64,000 bases of DNA. It comes from Phymorhynchus buccinoides (Eukaryota; Mollusca; Gastropoda; Neogastropoda; Raphitomidae). The DNA lies in NCBI GenBank assembly GCA_017654935.2, contig CM065703.1, positions 45,759,627 to 45,823,626 of the forward strand, given 5' to 3'. The notes under the pieces were generated by a model, which did no database searches, was not told the DNA's origin, and saw only the letters and a list, made by a program, of their open reading frames with translations. A program made the position numbers and the translations under genes. Shown piece by piece: positions 9,321 to 20,600 of this stretch (position 1 is its first letter; each line of letters begins with the position of its first letter).

Positions 9321-11896
9321 TAAACCTAAAAGGAGTCTTTATATACATGTAGCATCACATAAAATCTCATACAAAAGGAAACGACAATGTTTTGGGCTTT
9401 TTACACAATATAAGACCTGCACAATTGTCATTGCCTTCACAATGAGATCATTACATTTCATATTTGAGATTTCAAACAAAGACAACAGAGATCCCTATCC
9501 ACAAACTTTTACACACACTGTATCACACACACCGTAGAAGGAAGATCTGTAGGTTGTTGTTTTCAAAGCAGACTGTAGAACAGGAGAAAGACCGGGGGCT
9601 GGAGGCAGGTACAAGGAAGTGAAGAAATGACATTCCGGTCAGCAAGATGAATTGACGATTGATGACACGAGATTTGGCGAGATAACTGAAGAGATAATTG
9701 AAGAGCTGTAGATGCTTTCAATTTTGGGGAAGAATGTAGACAGAAGGTTGAGGACTTGAAGGCTGGAGGCAGGTAAAAGGAATATGATACTTCGTTCAGC
9801 AAGATGACTTAAGGGGATACGCGCCATTTACTTCCCACGAAGACAAATGATCAAGATTTTTGTCATAGCATCTACACATACTCCTAAGGTCAAAACTGGA
9901 AAAAAAAAATTGGGGTCACCGTGCTACTTTTCTTGTAATTCATGGTCCAAATGAACCAAAAATGGTCAAAAAATCAGGTGTACTGAAAACTGGATTTATT
10001 TCATACACTAAAGTGACTTACAAGTTTCAATAAAAATTGCCTAATACTACAACCTATTTCGTATTAGAATCTATGTCAAAGTTTAAAAAAAATTCAATTT
10101 AGTCAATAGGAAATATTGGAAAATAGTTGTACTGACACAAATTTCCCTAAATGTTATTGTTCAAATGCCTGTAGAAAAAAACTCAACGATGAAATAATTC
10201 TAGTTTTTTTAATAATAGATTAAATAAATAATCTATACTCTGCATAATAAAGATTAAAAAACAGTATGTCTCCGTGCTTGTTACTGAACCCCATACACTT
10301 TTTCAACCCCACCCCTATTTTCGCACGTGACTCATGCCAAGAGTTATATCCCTTAATACTTTTTTTGTGACAGTTTTATGACATCTTTTCTTTTAGTAAC
10401 GTGGTTTTAGTAGTTACTAAGAAATGAATAAATGTTTAAAATAATCATTATATTCTAACAATGCAAATGTTTTAGTGATATACTTTTCACAAACATAAAT
10501 AAACTTGTATATTTTCAAAAAATGTCTTGCACCACTGGGAGTCTTTTGTTATATTATGCTAGCACGATCAATCACAGAGAGAGTAGGTCAGTTCATTCAC
10601 AATTTCATTCTTACGTCATCTTATCCATACATCATTCATTCATGAAACCACAGAGAGAGTAGGCCATTTCATTCACAATTTCGTCATTTCATTCTTACGT
10701 CATCTTATTCATACATCTTTCATTCACTGAAACCCTTTAGTAGTGTTTCTTACGACACAGTCAGCCACAAGGGGAAAATTAGCGCCACCTGTATGCGCAT
10801 ATCCTCTTAAAGGTTGATGAGATATGACGAGAGACGACAGATTTGTGTGTGTGTGGATATATTCTGTTTCTTTTTCTAGTTACACAGACTTGTTTCTTTG
10901 AAGTTCGGGTTGCTCCCACCTGGCGAGCGTGTCGCCGTGAGTGCAGCGCCACATAGTAAAAGAGCTGTAGGCTGGTTCTTTCAGGGAGGAATGTAGGTTG
11001 AACATTTATGACCGAAGACTCACACAGGGAAGTGATAAGATTTCATTCAAACACAAAGAGTTGAGGACTTGAGCACTGTCAAAAGCAGTGATGACACTTT
11101 CTGATTATATGAGTTGATGACGGGAGACCCGAGCTTCATTTTAAAACAACAACAACAACTAAGAAGAGAATTGAAAGCACTAGCTTGAAGTGTCAGAGGC
11201 TTGGGAGCATTTGGACACTGAACACTGAAAACTACATGTATGTTCCAAGGATGACGATTTTAAGCAAAGCCTATTCTTTGTCCTTGTAGTGGGATTCTCT
11301 TAGAGAAACGGCAACAAAAAGATCTTGAGTTCACCAAGAATCAAAGTCTGCAGCCTAGATATTCAGAGATGAGTAGTTAAAGTCAGGAGATTTCAAATTG
11401 AAGAGTTGATTTGTAGAGAGCAGCATCGGCACAATATTTCACACCACCCAGGGGAGTATAAAGATTTTGCCCAAAACATTTTTTTAAATATAAAACAATC
11501 ATTGCACAAAGAGATTTCAGTCAGCAAAAAGAGCTGGAGAATTGAAGACTCATGGGTACAACTACACAAAATGAAAAAACCTGAAAGGCCGGGGTCCAGG
11601 GGTAATGTCCGCCTGCAGCTGAAGCAAAAACTGATATATGAAGGTATTTTTGCTTGCTTTTTCCACAATTCATACAAATGCTTGTGTTAAAGTGTTTGAA
11701 AAATACAGTAGACACACAAAGATCTTGTTTGACAAATTTAATAAAAAGGAACTTCCTATTCTGGTAAAATTCAAAACCAGGAAATCCTTGTATAGCAGGA
11801 AAATTTGCACCCATGAAGACTTGAGGTAGGTAGAGGCAAGCAACGAAAACAGATTTCAGATAAGCAAGAAGGGACAGACTGGGAGTTTGGCATTCT
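9321..11896. other. Non-coding repeat-poor stretch
   Basis: No supported gene. About 9595-9650 and 9765-9815 are diverged direct copies around GCTGGAGGCAGGTA. A possible 1 kb non-autonomous element runs from about 9812 (CTTAAGGGGATACGCGCC) to 10806 (reading back, CTTTAAGAGGATATGCGC), with a short internal direct repeat around CACAGAGAGAGTAGG at 10575 and 10651. The reading frames at 11393-11814 overlap each other on both strands and resemble nothing known. Confidence 0.5.
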
Positions 11897-13991
11897 TAAA
11901 GGGGCACCCTGACGGATGAGTTTTTGCAAGAAACACGTCGAGATCACCAGAAAGACAGCCTTTTCAAGGATCGGAACACTCACTTAGTTCTGGTTTCCTA
12001 TAAATTAAACCGTCAAAACGGTGATTCCTCCTTGGCGGAGATAGTAGCCATTTTGGAAGGTGTGGGTGGAGGTCACTTATTGTGGTTGAAGTGTTTTATT
12101 TTTTGGTAGTGCAGTAAAAAAAAAAAAGGAACTATTTCCTTTGTTGTGAGTGAAACTCCTGTAGATAAACTGTATAAAATTAAAAATAACAAGAGGCAAA
12201 GCCTGCAAGGCTCACGTCTGATTTTTATTACTATAGCAGGCATGGGAATTCCCATGACAATTCCCATGCCTGTATAGAGAGAATACTGTTATGTAGACAC
12301 TTGTGCATCTGAAAACAGAATTAATTTTTATTTTACTGTGTAAATTAAAATTATTTCTATGCACCCCTACCCCTTTCTTTAAAATTTAATTATATGTATG
12401 CGCATGTAACAGTGGAGCCCTATTTTTATTTTTGGCAAACAAGTAAAATTGAAAAGCATATTGACCAAGCTTTCAGAAAAAACATAGTGACCAATCCCCC
12501 CCCGCCGGGGTAAGGGGGGTCTACGGACACCTGTAGTAGGCCTAGTCTTTGCCTGTGGGTCTAAGCCTCTTACTCTTAGAAAATTAATAATTGAAGTTGC
12601 GTGATCTGTTACTGTTTTAAACTGATCGTTCATGCGATGAAAACTTGTTCCACATCTACATTTCTGTAAGATATTTTATATTAGTCCTAATATTTTATTT
12701 TCGTTTCGTTAATTCTCCCCCCCCCCCCCTCTCTGCCACAAAGCAAAGGTCAAGGTCACAGCCAGCAAGCTCATCCATGTTTATCTTCCCCTGTACAGTC
12801 TTTTCGTGGTGATCAATCGTCTAGGACTAACAAAGGATTCGTAAAGGCAGTGAAATCGACGAACCCTGGATTTTCCGTATATTTTTTTTCAAGACTGAAA
12901 TGAATGTGGGCTAAATGTTAAGTACGTCGTCTTGATTATGAGGTAAGGCATGGACTCTTGGCCTAGGCCTTGTTGCCGGAAGTGCAGTAGGCTAAGTTGT
13001 GCGCAGAGATGATGGGCAAATGAACACGAACAACCGTTACTCAAAGGCGCAAATAAAAGCTAAACAACCGGGCCGTCAACGCACACACTCGGTACATCCA
13101 TTTGTTACAGAAAATATAAGTTGACGACGTTAAAATGTACCTATTTGTACACACCTGAAGTCTTGTGTTTCTTTTTAAAGAGCGTTTTTGTATATCTAAT
13201 GGAGAGTCTTCTTTCCAGTATGTATCTCCTACTCGGTACAACACAACAGTTACAACAAATGATTTTCTTTCTTTTGTTCCTTACCGATGTATCTGACTGC
13301 TTTGATCGCCATGACTTGAAGGCTCACGTCAAAATCAAGTATCCTGCTAACTTTAACCCTCTATCTTATGTTTTTTTGAGAAAATGACAACGTTAAAGTT
13401 TCAGTGGAGAGTGAGAGTCTTCTTTAGTTTGAAGAGTGTGACTGAGTCAAGGTTCAAGGTTGCACAACCTTATCTTTATTTTGTTCTTTATCAATGTATC
13501 TGACTGCTTTGATCGTCGTGACTTGAAGGCTCACGTCAAAATCAAGTATCCTGCTAACTTTAACCCTCTAACGCCTTATATGTTTAGAGAAAATGACAAC
13601 GTTAAGGTTTGAGTTAAGGTTAAAGGTCGGGGCCACGGACGCAACACACACACACACACACACACAGACACACAACCGAACATGTACGATACTATAGACT
13701 CACTTTGTTTTAAAAAACGACGTGAGCCAAAAACAAATAAAAAGGCTTGTATTGCGAAAATTTCGTGCAAACGATTTGGCGGTCATTAGAAAAGAGACGG
13801 CACACGCCTTCTCTTTGGGTGAAATAATTTGACTTCCAGCACCTCCGCAAGGTGGAATCGCCGATTTGACGGTTTGGTTTTAAGGAAACCAGAGCAAAGT
13901 GAATGTTGCGATCTTTGTAAAGGGTGTTTTCCTGGTGACCTCGACGTGTTTCTTGCAAAAACTCGTTCGTGAGGGTGCCCCTTTAAAGATT
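11897..13991. mobile_element. Large palindromic element split by a nested insertion
   Basis: The sequence from 11897 (AAAGGGGCACCCTGACGG) through about 12080 reappears in reverse complement from 13991 back to about 13810, including TTTTTGCAAGAAACACGTCG, with roughly 80 percent identity by eye. This outer inverted-repeat pair (arms about 180 bp) encloses the 1.54 kb interspersed repeat at 12190-13729, which must have inserted later. Confidence 0.75.
12190..13729 (-). mobile_element. 1.5-kb interspersed repeat, copy 1
   Basis: Starts CAAGAGGCAAAGCCTGC and ends ACGACGTGAGCCA. It is nearly identical, in opposite orientation, to 39321-40937. Contains a GGCATGGGAATTCCCATG hairpin region near 12240, a short CA microsatellite near 13650, and an internal diverged direct repeat of about 90 bp (13280-13365 and 13493-13575). 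No convincing protein; superfamily unresolved. Confidence 0.85.
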
Positions 13992-14374
13992 TGGCAATTA
14001 ACTGCTTTTTTTTTGGGGGGGGGGGGGGCAATTAACTCCTTTACTGTTGTAGCGCCAAGCACTTTCTGTTCCTTGCAGTTGTACTAGTTGTAGCCTTCTC
14101 TGCCAAGCTATGTCTCAACAGAACTGAACACCATCACCAACTTTACTAGATGCGTTAAATTGACAGAAATGCATCGATTTAAGCTCTAAAAATAGACAAC
14201 CGCGTGGAAGATGTTTCCCAGCACCCACCTGGAACGCTGGCAATAATGTATCTAGGCAACATCATGGCATACGTCTGTGCCCGAGGCAGTAGAAGAGTTC
14301 AGAAGCATTCAGTCCAGCACACACAGTTAAGAATTGAAGGCTTGAAGTTTGCGAAGTATTAATAAGAAATTTAA

Positions 14375-14447
14375 TAATAATAATAATGAATATTTATATA
14401 GCGCCTATTCTCTGATTTAGGGCTCTAAGCGCTTTACATATTCAGTC
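14375..14447 (-). mobile_element. (ATT)n-tailed short interspersed repeat, reverse orientation
   Basis: AATAATAATAAT tract followed by TTATATAGCGCC and CTAAGCGCTTTACA, the same family as 45776-45866. It lies just downstream of the CRPPA stop codon, in what may be 3' UTR. Confidence 0.65.
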
Positions 14448-14520
14448 CAGCACAGATTCAAAGATGCGGGGTTTGAGATTCTGGGATGCGTAGCGTGTGT
14501 AGAGACTGAGGTCTTTTTTG

Positions 14521-14616
14521 TCAGCCGACCCTGAAGAGCTGTCCGGAGAAACAGCGCTGTGCCCGCTGTATGATGCTGCAGGCCATCTGACCCACTGTGA
14601 CCACTGGGCTCTGCTT
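14521..14616 (-). CDS. CRPPA: CRPPA exon 9 (terminal coding exon)
   Basis: 96 nt including TGA, acceptor TTTGCACAG at 14617. Encodes [20 protein letters not shown] and [11 protein letters not shown], equivalent to the vertebrate end in which the chain closes with Gly-Gln-Leu-Leu. The 3' UTR extends towards 14400; no polyadenylation site is certain. Confidence 0.87.
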   Translation of the reverse strand, partial: KQSPVVTVGQMACSIIQRAQRCFSGQLFRVG

Positions 14617-17600
14617 CTGTGCAAAACAGACAGAGACAAACAAAAGGCAGTTAGAATAAACAATGCTGCAGGTCATCTGACCCACTGGGCTCTGCTTCTG
14701 TGTTAAAAAAGCACACACACACAAAACCATCATGGTTGGAAGACGCTACAGCTATGTTTCACTAAGTTTGTTAGAATGAAAATGAACCCTTCCTACGCAA
14801 AACATTTCCAGTTTCAAACTCATCTGTTTAGTTTTACATCACACATACCAAAATACAATTTTTGCAACAATTTGGCAAGCACATTTTTTTTTTACAAGTG
14901 AAAAACAGTTCTAAAGCAAATAGCTTGCTGACAGGGGCCTATTTGTAGTGCTTTTCTTTTTCTTTTTCAATTCTTAATCTTCTATAATTCTAAGCTCTGG
15001 CACAAGAAAAAAAAAAAGATTGTGTTATAAAAAACGGTCACACACGTAATGTTCTCATCCCTAGCTGGTGCATTTGTACCATAGTTTTTAAGTGCTTCGG
15101 CTTTTCGGATGATCCCTGGAGTCTTTAAGCCAGGGTACAACAACAACAACAAACGTCATGACATCATATTGCCCGTAGCAGACACGGAGTTGGCATGGAA
15201 GGGGTTAACCACACTTACCGTAGCTAGAAAGTCATACATTAGTACCCCTCTCTCCCCAGACTCTTTGGACAAAGAGAGTAGTGCCCGGGATACACCCACA
15301 CTTTTAACCATACACCACACTTACTGTTGTCATCACACCTTAGATCTGCAAAGAAAGCAGTGCCCGGGATACATCTACACTATTAACAATACACCACACT
15401 CAGTTACTTACCGAAGCAAGTATGCCATAGACCATCACCCCTCTCTCCCCATACTCTCTGCTCAAGGAGAGTAGTGCCCGGGATACATCTACACTATTAA
15501 CAATACACCACTCAGTTACTTACTGAAGCAAGTACACCATAGACCATCACCCCTCTCTCCCCATACTCTGCTCAAAGAGAGTAGTGCCCGGGATACACCC
15601 ACACTTTTAACCATACACCACACTTACTGTTGTCATCACACCTTAGATCTGCAAAGAAAGCAGTGCCCGGGATACATCTACACTATTAACAATACACCAC
15701 ACTCAGTTACTTACCGAAGCAAGTATGCCATAGACCATCACCCCTCTCTCCCCATACTCTCTGCTCAAAGAGAGTAGTGCCCGGGATACATCTACACTAT
15801 TAACAATACACCACACTCAGTTACTTACCGAAGCAAGTATGCCATAGACCATCACCCCTCTCTCCCCATACTCTCTGCTCAAAGAGAGCAGTGCCCGGGA
15901 TACATCTACACTATTAACAATACACCACTCATGTTACTTACCGAAGCAAGTATGCCATAGACCATCACCCCTCTCTCCCCATACTCTCTGCTCAAAGAGA
16001 GTAGTGCCCGGGATACATCTACACTATTAACAAGTAGTGCCCGGGATACACCACTCTCATGTTACTTACCGAAGCAAGTATGCCATAGACCATCACCCCT
16101 CTCTCCCCATACTCTCTGCTGAAAGAGAGTAGTGCCCGGGATACATCTACACTATTAACAATACACCACTCATGTTACTTACCGAAGCAAGTATGCCATA
16201 GACCATCACCCCTCTCTCCCCATACTCTCTGCTCAAGGAAAGCAAGGCACCGGACAGTTCACCATGAAGCCTTATCATCCTCTCCTCATCCTCCTCCCCT
16301 GCACCCACCACAAACACGTGAACAAACGCGTAGTCCACCAGACGACGTTGACGACAACTCCATGATTCGGCAAACTGGTTCTGCACCGTAGCCAGTTTCT
16401 CTTTCAGACCATGCGTCCCACTGTTCAGGGAATTATCCGAAGCCTCTGTCTTTCCTTTGCCATCATTGTCGGTGTTGCCACGATCACTTTCCCGGCACCA
16501 GTCGCTGTCTACACAGTCTGTTGATTCGCGCCCAAAATTCTTGGCGTCGCCACCATCTAATTTTAGGCGCGAATCATCGTCTGAAGGGGTTGCGGTGTAG
16601 GAGGTGGCTTTGTGGGGAGGGAGGGGTTCGCAGGTAGTGGTGTGAAGGGGGAGGGGGTGGGGATGCAGGATGATAAAGGTGTTGGCATCATCATCGTTGT
16701 TTGAAGGAACTGGGGCGTGGTCTCCTCCTCCGGCTGCAGCGTCTGTTGGGTTGAAAGGTTCCACAACCTGAGGGAAACAACGACAACAACAAAAGACAAA
16801 AAATGCTAATTATAAGAATTTTTGTCTTGTTCATTTCTGAAGGCTACTCTCAGACTTTCCAATTTTGTCAGAAAAACAACTGTAAATAAAACAGGTTGAT
16901 ATGACATGCAGGCACAAACATGCGGACAAACAACATTAAATAAAACAGGTTGATATGACATGCAGGCGCAAACATGCGGACAAACAACAGTAAATAAAAC
17001 AGGTTGATATGACATGCAGGCGCAAACATGCGGACAAACAACAGTAAATAAAACAGGTTGATATGACATGCAGGCGCAAACATGCGGACAAACAACAGTA
17101 AATAAAACAGGTTGATATGACATGCAGGCGCAAACATGCGGACAAACAACTGTAAATAAAACAGGTTGATATGACATGCAGGCGCAAACATGCGGACAAA
17201 CAACAGTAAATAAAACAGGTTGATATGACATGCAGGCGCAAACATGCGGACAAACAACAGTAAATAAAACAGGTTGATATGACATGCACAAACATGCGGA
17301 CAAACAACAGTAAATAAAACAGGTTGATATGACATGCAGGCGCAAACATGCGGACAAACAACAGTAAATAAAACAGGTTGATATGACATGCAGGCGCAAA
17401 CATGCGGACAAACAACAGTAAATAAAACAGGTTGATATGACATGCAGGCGCAAACATGCGGACAAACAACAGTAAATAAAACAGGTTGATATGACATGCA
17501 GGCACAAACATGCGGACAAACAACAGTAAATAAAACAGGTTTATACGACATGCAGGCGCAAACATGCGGACAAACATATGCACAATCTCGGACAGCTTGA

Positions 17601-20600
17601 TGTAAAAAAAAAAGAAAAGAAGCAATATTCTTTGCTTATTCAGTGTTCCATCATGAAATAAAATTTCACACACACACACAGTGACACACATACAGTGACA
17701 CACACACACACACAGTGACACACACACATAGTGACACACACACACATAGTGACATACACACACACACATAATGACACACACTGTGTGTGACATACACACA
17801 CAGTGACACACACACAGTAACATACACACACACACAGTGACACACGCACACACACACACAGTGACACACACACAGTGACATACACACACACACACAGTGA
17901 CATACACACACACACACAGTGACATACACACACACACAGTGACATACACACACACACACATACACAGTGACACACACACAAGAATGCAAGTGAAATAATG
18001 AAAAAAGAGCTCTTAGCTTAGTCCTTTCTTGTCAATAAAAATCAGTTTGACTTGACACACACACATTTGTCCCAAAATCACTTCTTCCATTAATCATCCG
18101 CCTTCATCCATTTGAAGATTCTGATGATATAATAGAACTGAGGAGGGTTCTGCGCATGTTAGGATACAGTCAATTAGGGTTAATCAGTGTCAATTCCAGG
18201 GTATGAGTCTCAGTTTGGTAGGGAAGGGAGTGGGGGGAGGGGGACACTGGAGAGATGGAGTGGGGGGGGGGGGGGGGACTGGGGGTTGAAGGGGAGGAAG
18301 CACTAATGTGAATAAACATTAAATTGAAGAACACACACACCTTGATCTGTAAGGCGCGGAGTTCAGCACAAATGGCGTCAGCCAACCAAGGCCAGCATTC
18401 CTTGTTCACTATGCTCACTCTGGTCCACTGCTCTGTACAAAGAAAACAATCAGTATTAAAGCAGTACAAAGAAAACAAGCAGTACAAAAACAATCAATAT
18501 TAAAGCAGGTCAAAGAAAACAATCAATATTAAAGCAGTACAAAGAAAACAATCAATATTAAAGCAGGTCAAAGAAAACAATCAATATTAAAGCAGGTCAA
18601 AGAAAACAATCAGTATTAAAGCAGGTCAAAGAAAACAATCAATATTAAAGCAGGTCAAAGAAAACAATCAATATTAAAGCAGGTCAAAGAAAACAATATT
18701 AAAGCAGGTCAAAGAAAACAATCAATATTAAAGCAGTCAAAGAAAACAATCAATATTAAAGCAGGTCAAAGAAAACAACAATATTAAAGCAGGTCAAAGA
18801 AAACAATCAATATTAAAGCAGGTCAAAGAAAACAATCAATATTAAAGCAGGTCAAAGAAAACAATATTAAAGCAGGTCAAAGAAAACAATCAATATTAAA
18901 GCAGGCAAAGCAGCAGTCAAAGAAAACAATCAATATTAAAGCAGGTCAAAGAAAACAATCAATATTAAAGCAGGTCAAAGAAAACATCAGTATTAAAGCA
19001 GTACAAAGAAAACAATCAATATTAAAGCAGTACAAAGAAAACAAGCAGGTCAAAGAAAACAATCAATATTAAAGCAGTACAAAGAAAACAATCAGTATTA
19101 AAGCAGGTCAAAGAAAACAATCAATATTAAAGCAGTACAAAGAAAACAATCAATATTAAAGCAGGTCAAAGAAAACAATCAATATTAAAGCAGGTCAAAG
19201 AAAACAATCAATATTAAAGCAGTACAAAGAAAGCAATCAGTATTAAAGACATCACACTTATTAAAAAAAAAATTAAAAAAAGGATTCCCAACCCCACTAT
19301 TCCTTTCTTGACACAAAATATACAAGTTCAAGAAGGCTTACTAACAACTTACTTCAGCAATGTTTTATTAACATTCGCATTTGTTGCAGACAAAACGTCT
19401 TCTAGTGTTCCGATACTTTCACACATTTTCGGGAAAATCTGTCTTTTGAAGCACACAGAGCGCCATACAGTTACTATCACATCACCGCAAGTGAGAAGCT
19501 TCTTCATGGTGTGTGTATAACAAGCCAGAACTTAGTGCGTGATGGAAATGCCATCAGAGGGGGTCTCAGAGTGGGGGCAAGGTATGGGCGGTTTGGGGCT
19601 GCTTGAATACACAGAGGCAACTTCCGGCTGGGCGCTTTTGGGCGGAATAAATGCAAGAGGGTTAATCCTTAATGAATATTTATCTGCACTGATATAAAGT
19701 TTGCTATGACTTGACGTGACTTGAACGTACTTGTAACTTAACTGACCTTTCAGCATGGCTTCAGCAGCAAACAAATCCTTTTTGTACGTCACCTGAAACA
19801 TTAGAAATGAGACTAGTATTTGGTATTGGTATTTGGTATATTCTAGTCACAACAGACTTATTTCTGTGAAATTCGGGCTGCTCTTCCCCGGAGAGCGCGT
19901 CTCCACAAGTGCAGCGCCTACCCAATTTTTAAAAAAAATTGGGGGGGGGGGGGGGGGAGAGGGGCACACTTGGAAAACCTAGCTATCAATCTGGCCATAC
20001 CAGGCAGTGGGATTTCTCCCTGCTCTTACCGACTTTCAACTGCCATGGGATTTCTACATGCGTAAAGCGCACGGGTCAGACTAGCTTTAAGTCCCCATCC
20101 GAAGGACTCGACGTTCAGTTTGATTTTCCTGTCGAACTAGAAAGAAAGGGCGAGGCCGGAATTCAAACCCGGGTCACTCACGCTGCAGTCACGCATTACA
20201 TTTGGCAGGCGAACGTCTTAACCACTCTGCCACCTTTCTCCCTTGTCACTATGCTATACCAGTCATTAGCCATAAACAAACATTTTGAAGCAATCACAAT
20301 CAACAAGTAGGATGAATCCATCATTTCCACACACTAGCACTGCAAATCACATTAGATAATTAAAAACTATAGATAATAGATTGCAGACTTCTGGGAGGGA
20401 AAAAATGTTGTTTTAAAATCATGCTAATTGGAAGAGTTCAATCCTTTATAGGACTGAATTTTAAAAATAATATTGTCTTTTTTTTTTAAATCTTGGTTAC
20501 ATCCCCCTGATAATGAGTTATCTCGCGTAGTCAACATTGAAAATTATAACAAATGTGTTTGTTCTCCATTCATTTTCCTTCAATAAAACATATACCATTA

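Noticed and set aside
11393..11983. Four overlapping 60-97 codon frames on both strands
   Set aside because: Mutually overlapping, no motif, no splice signals that link them; considered shadows.
16806..17979. Minus-strand frames of 230-350 codons with an 18-residue repeat ([15 protein letters not shown] type)
   Set aside because: A 54-bp satellite with period divisible by three stays open by default; other frames are open too, and it sits in a CRPPA intron.
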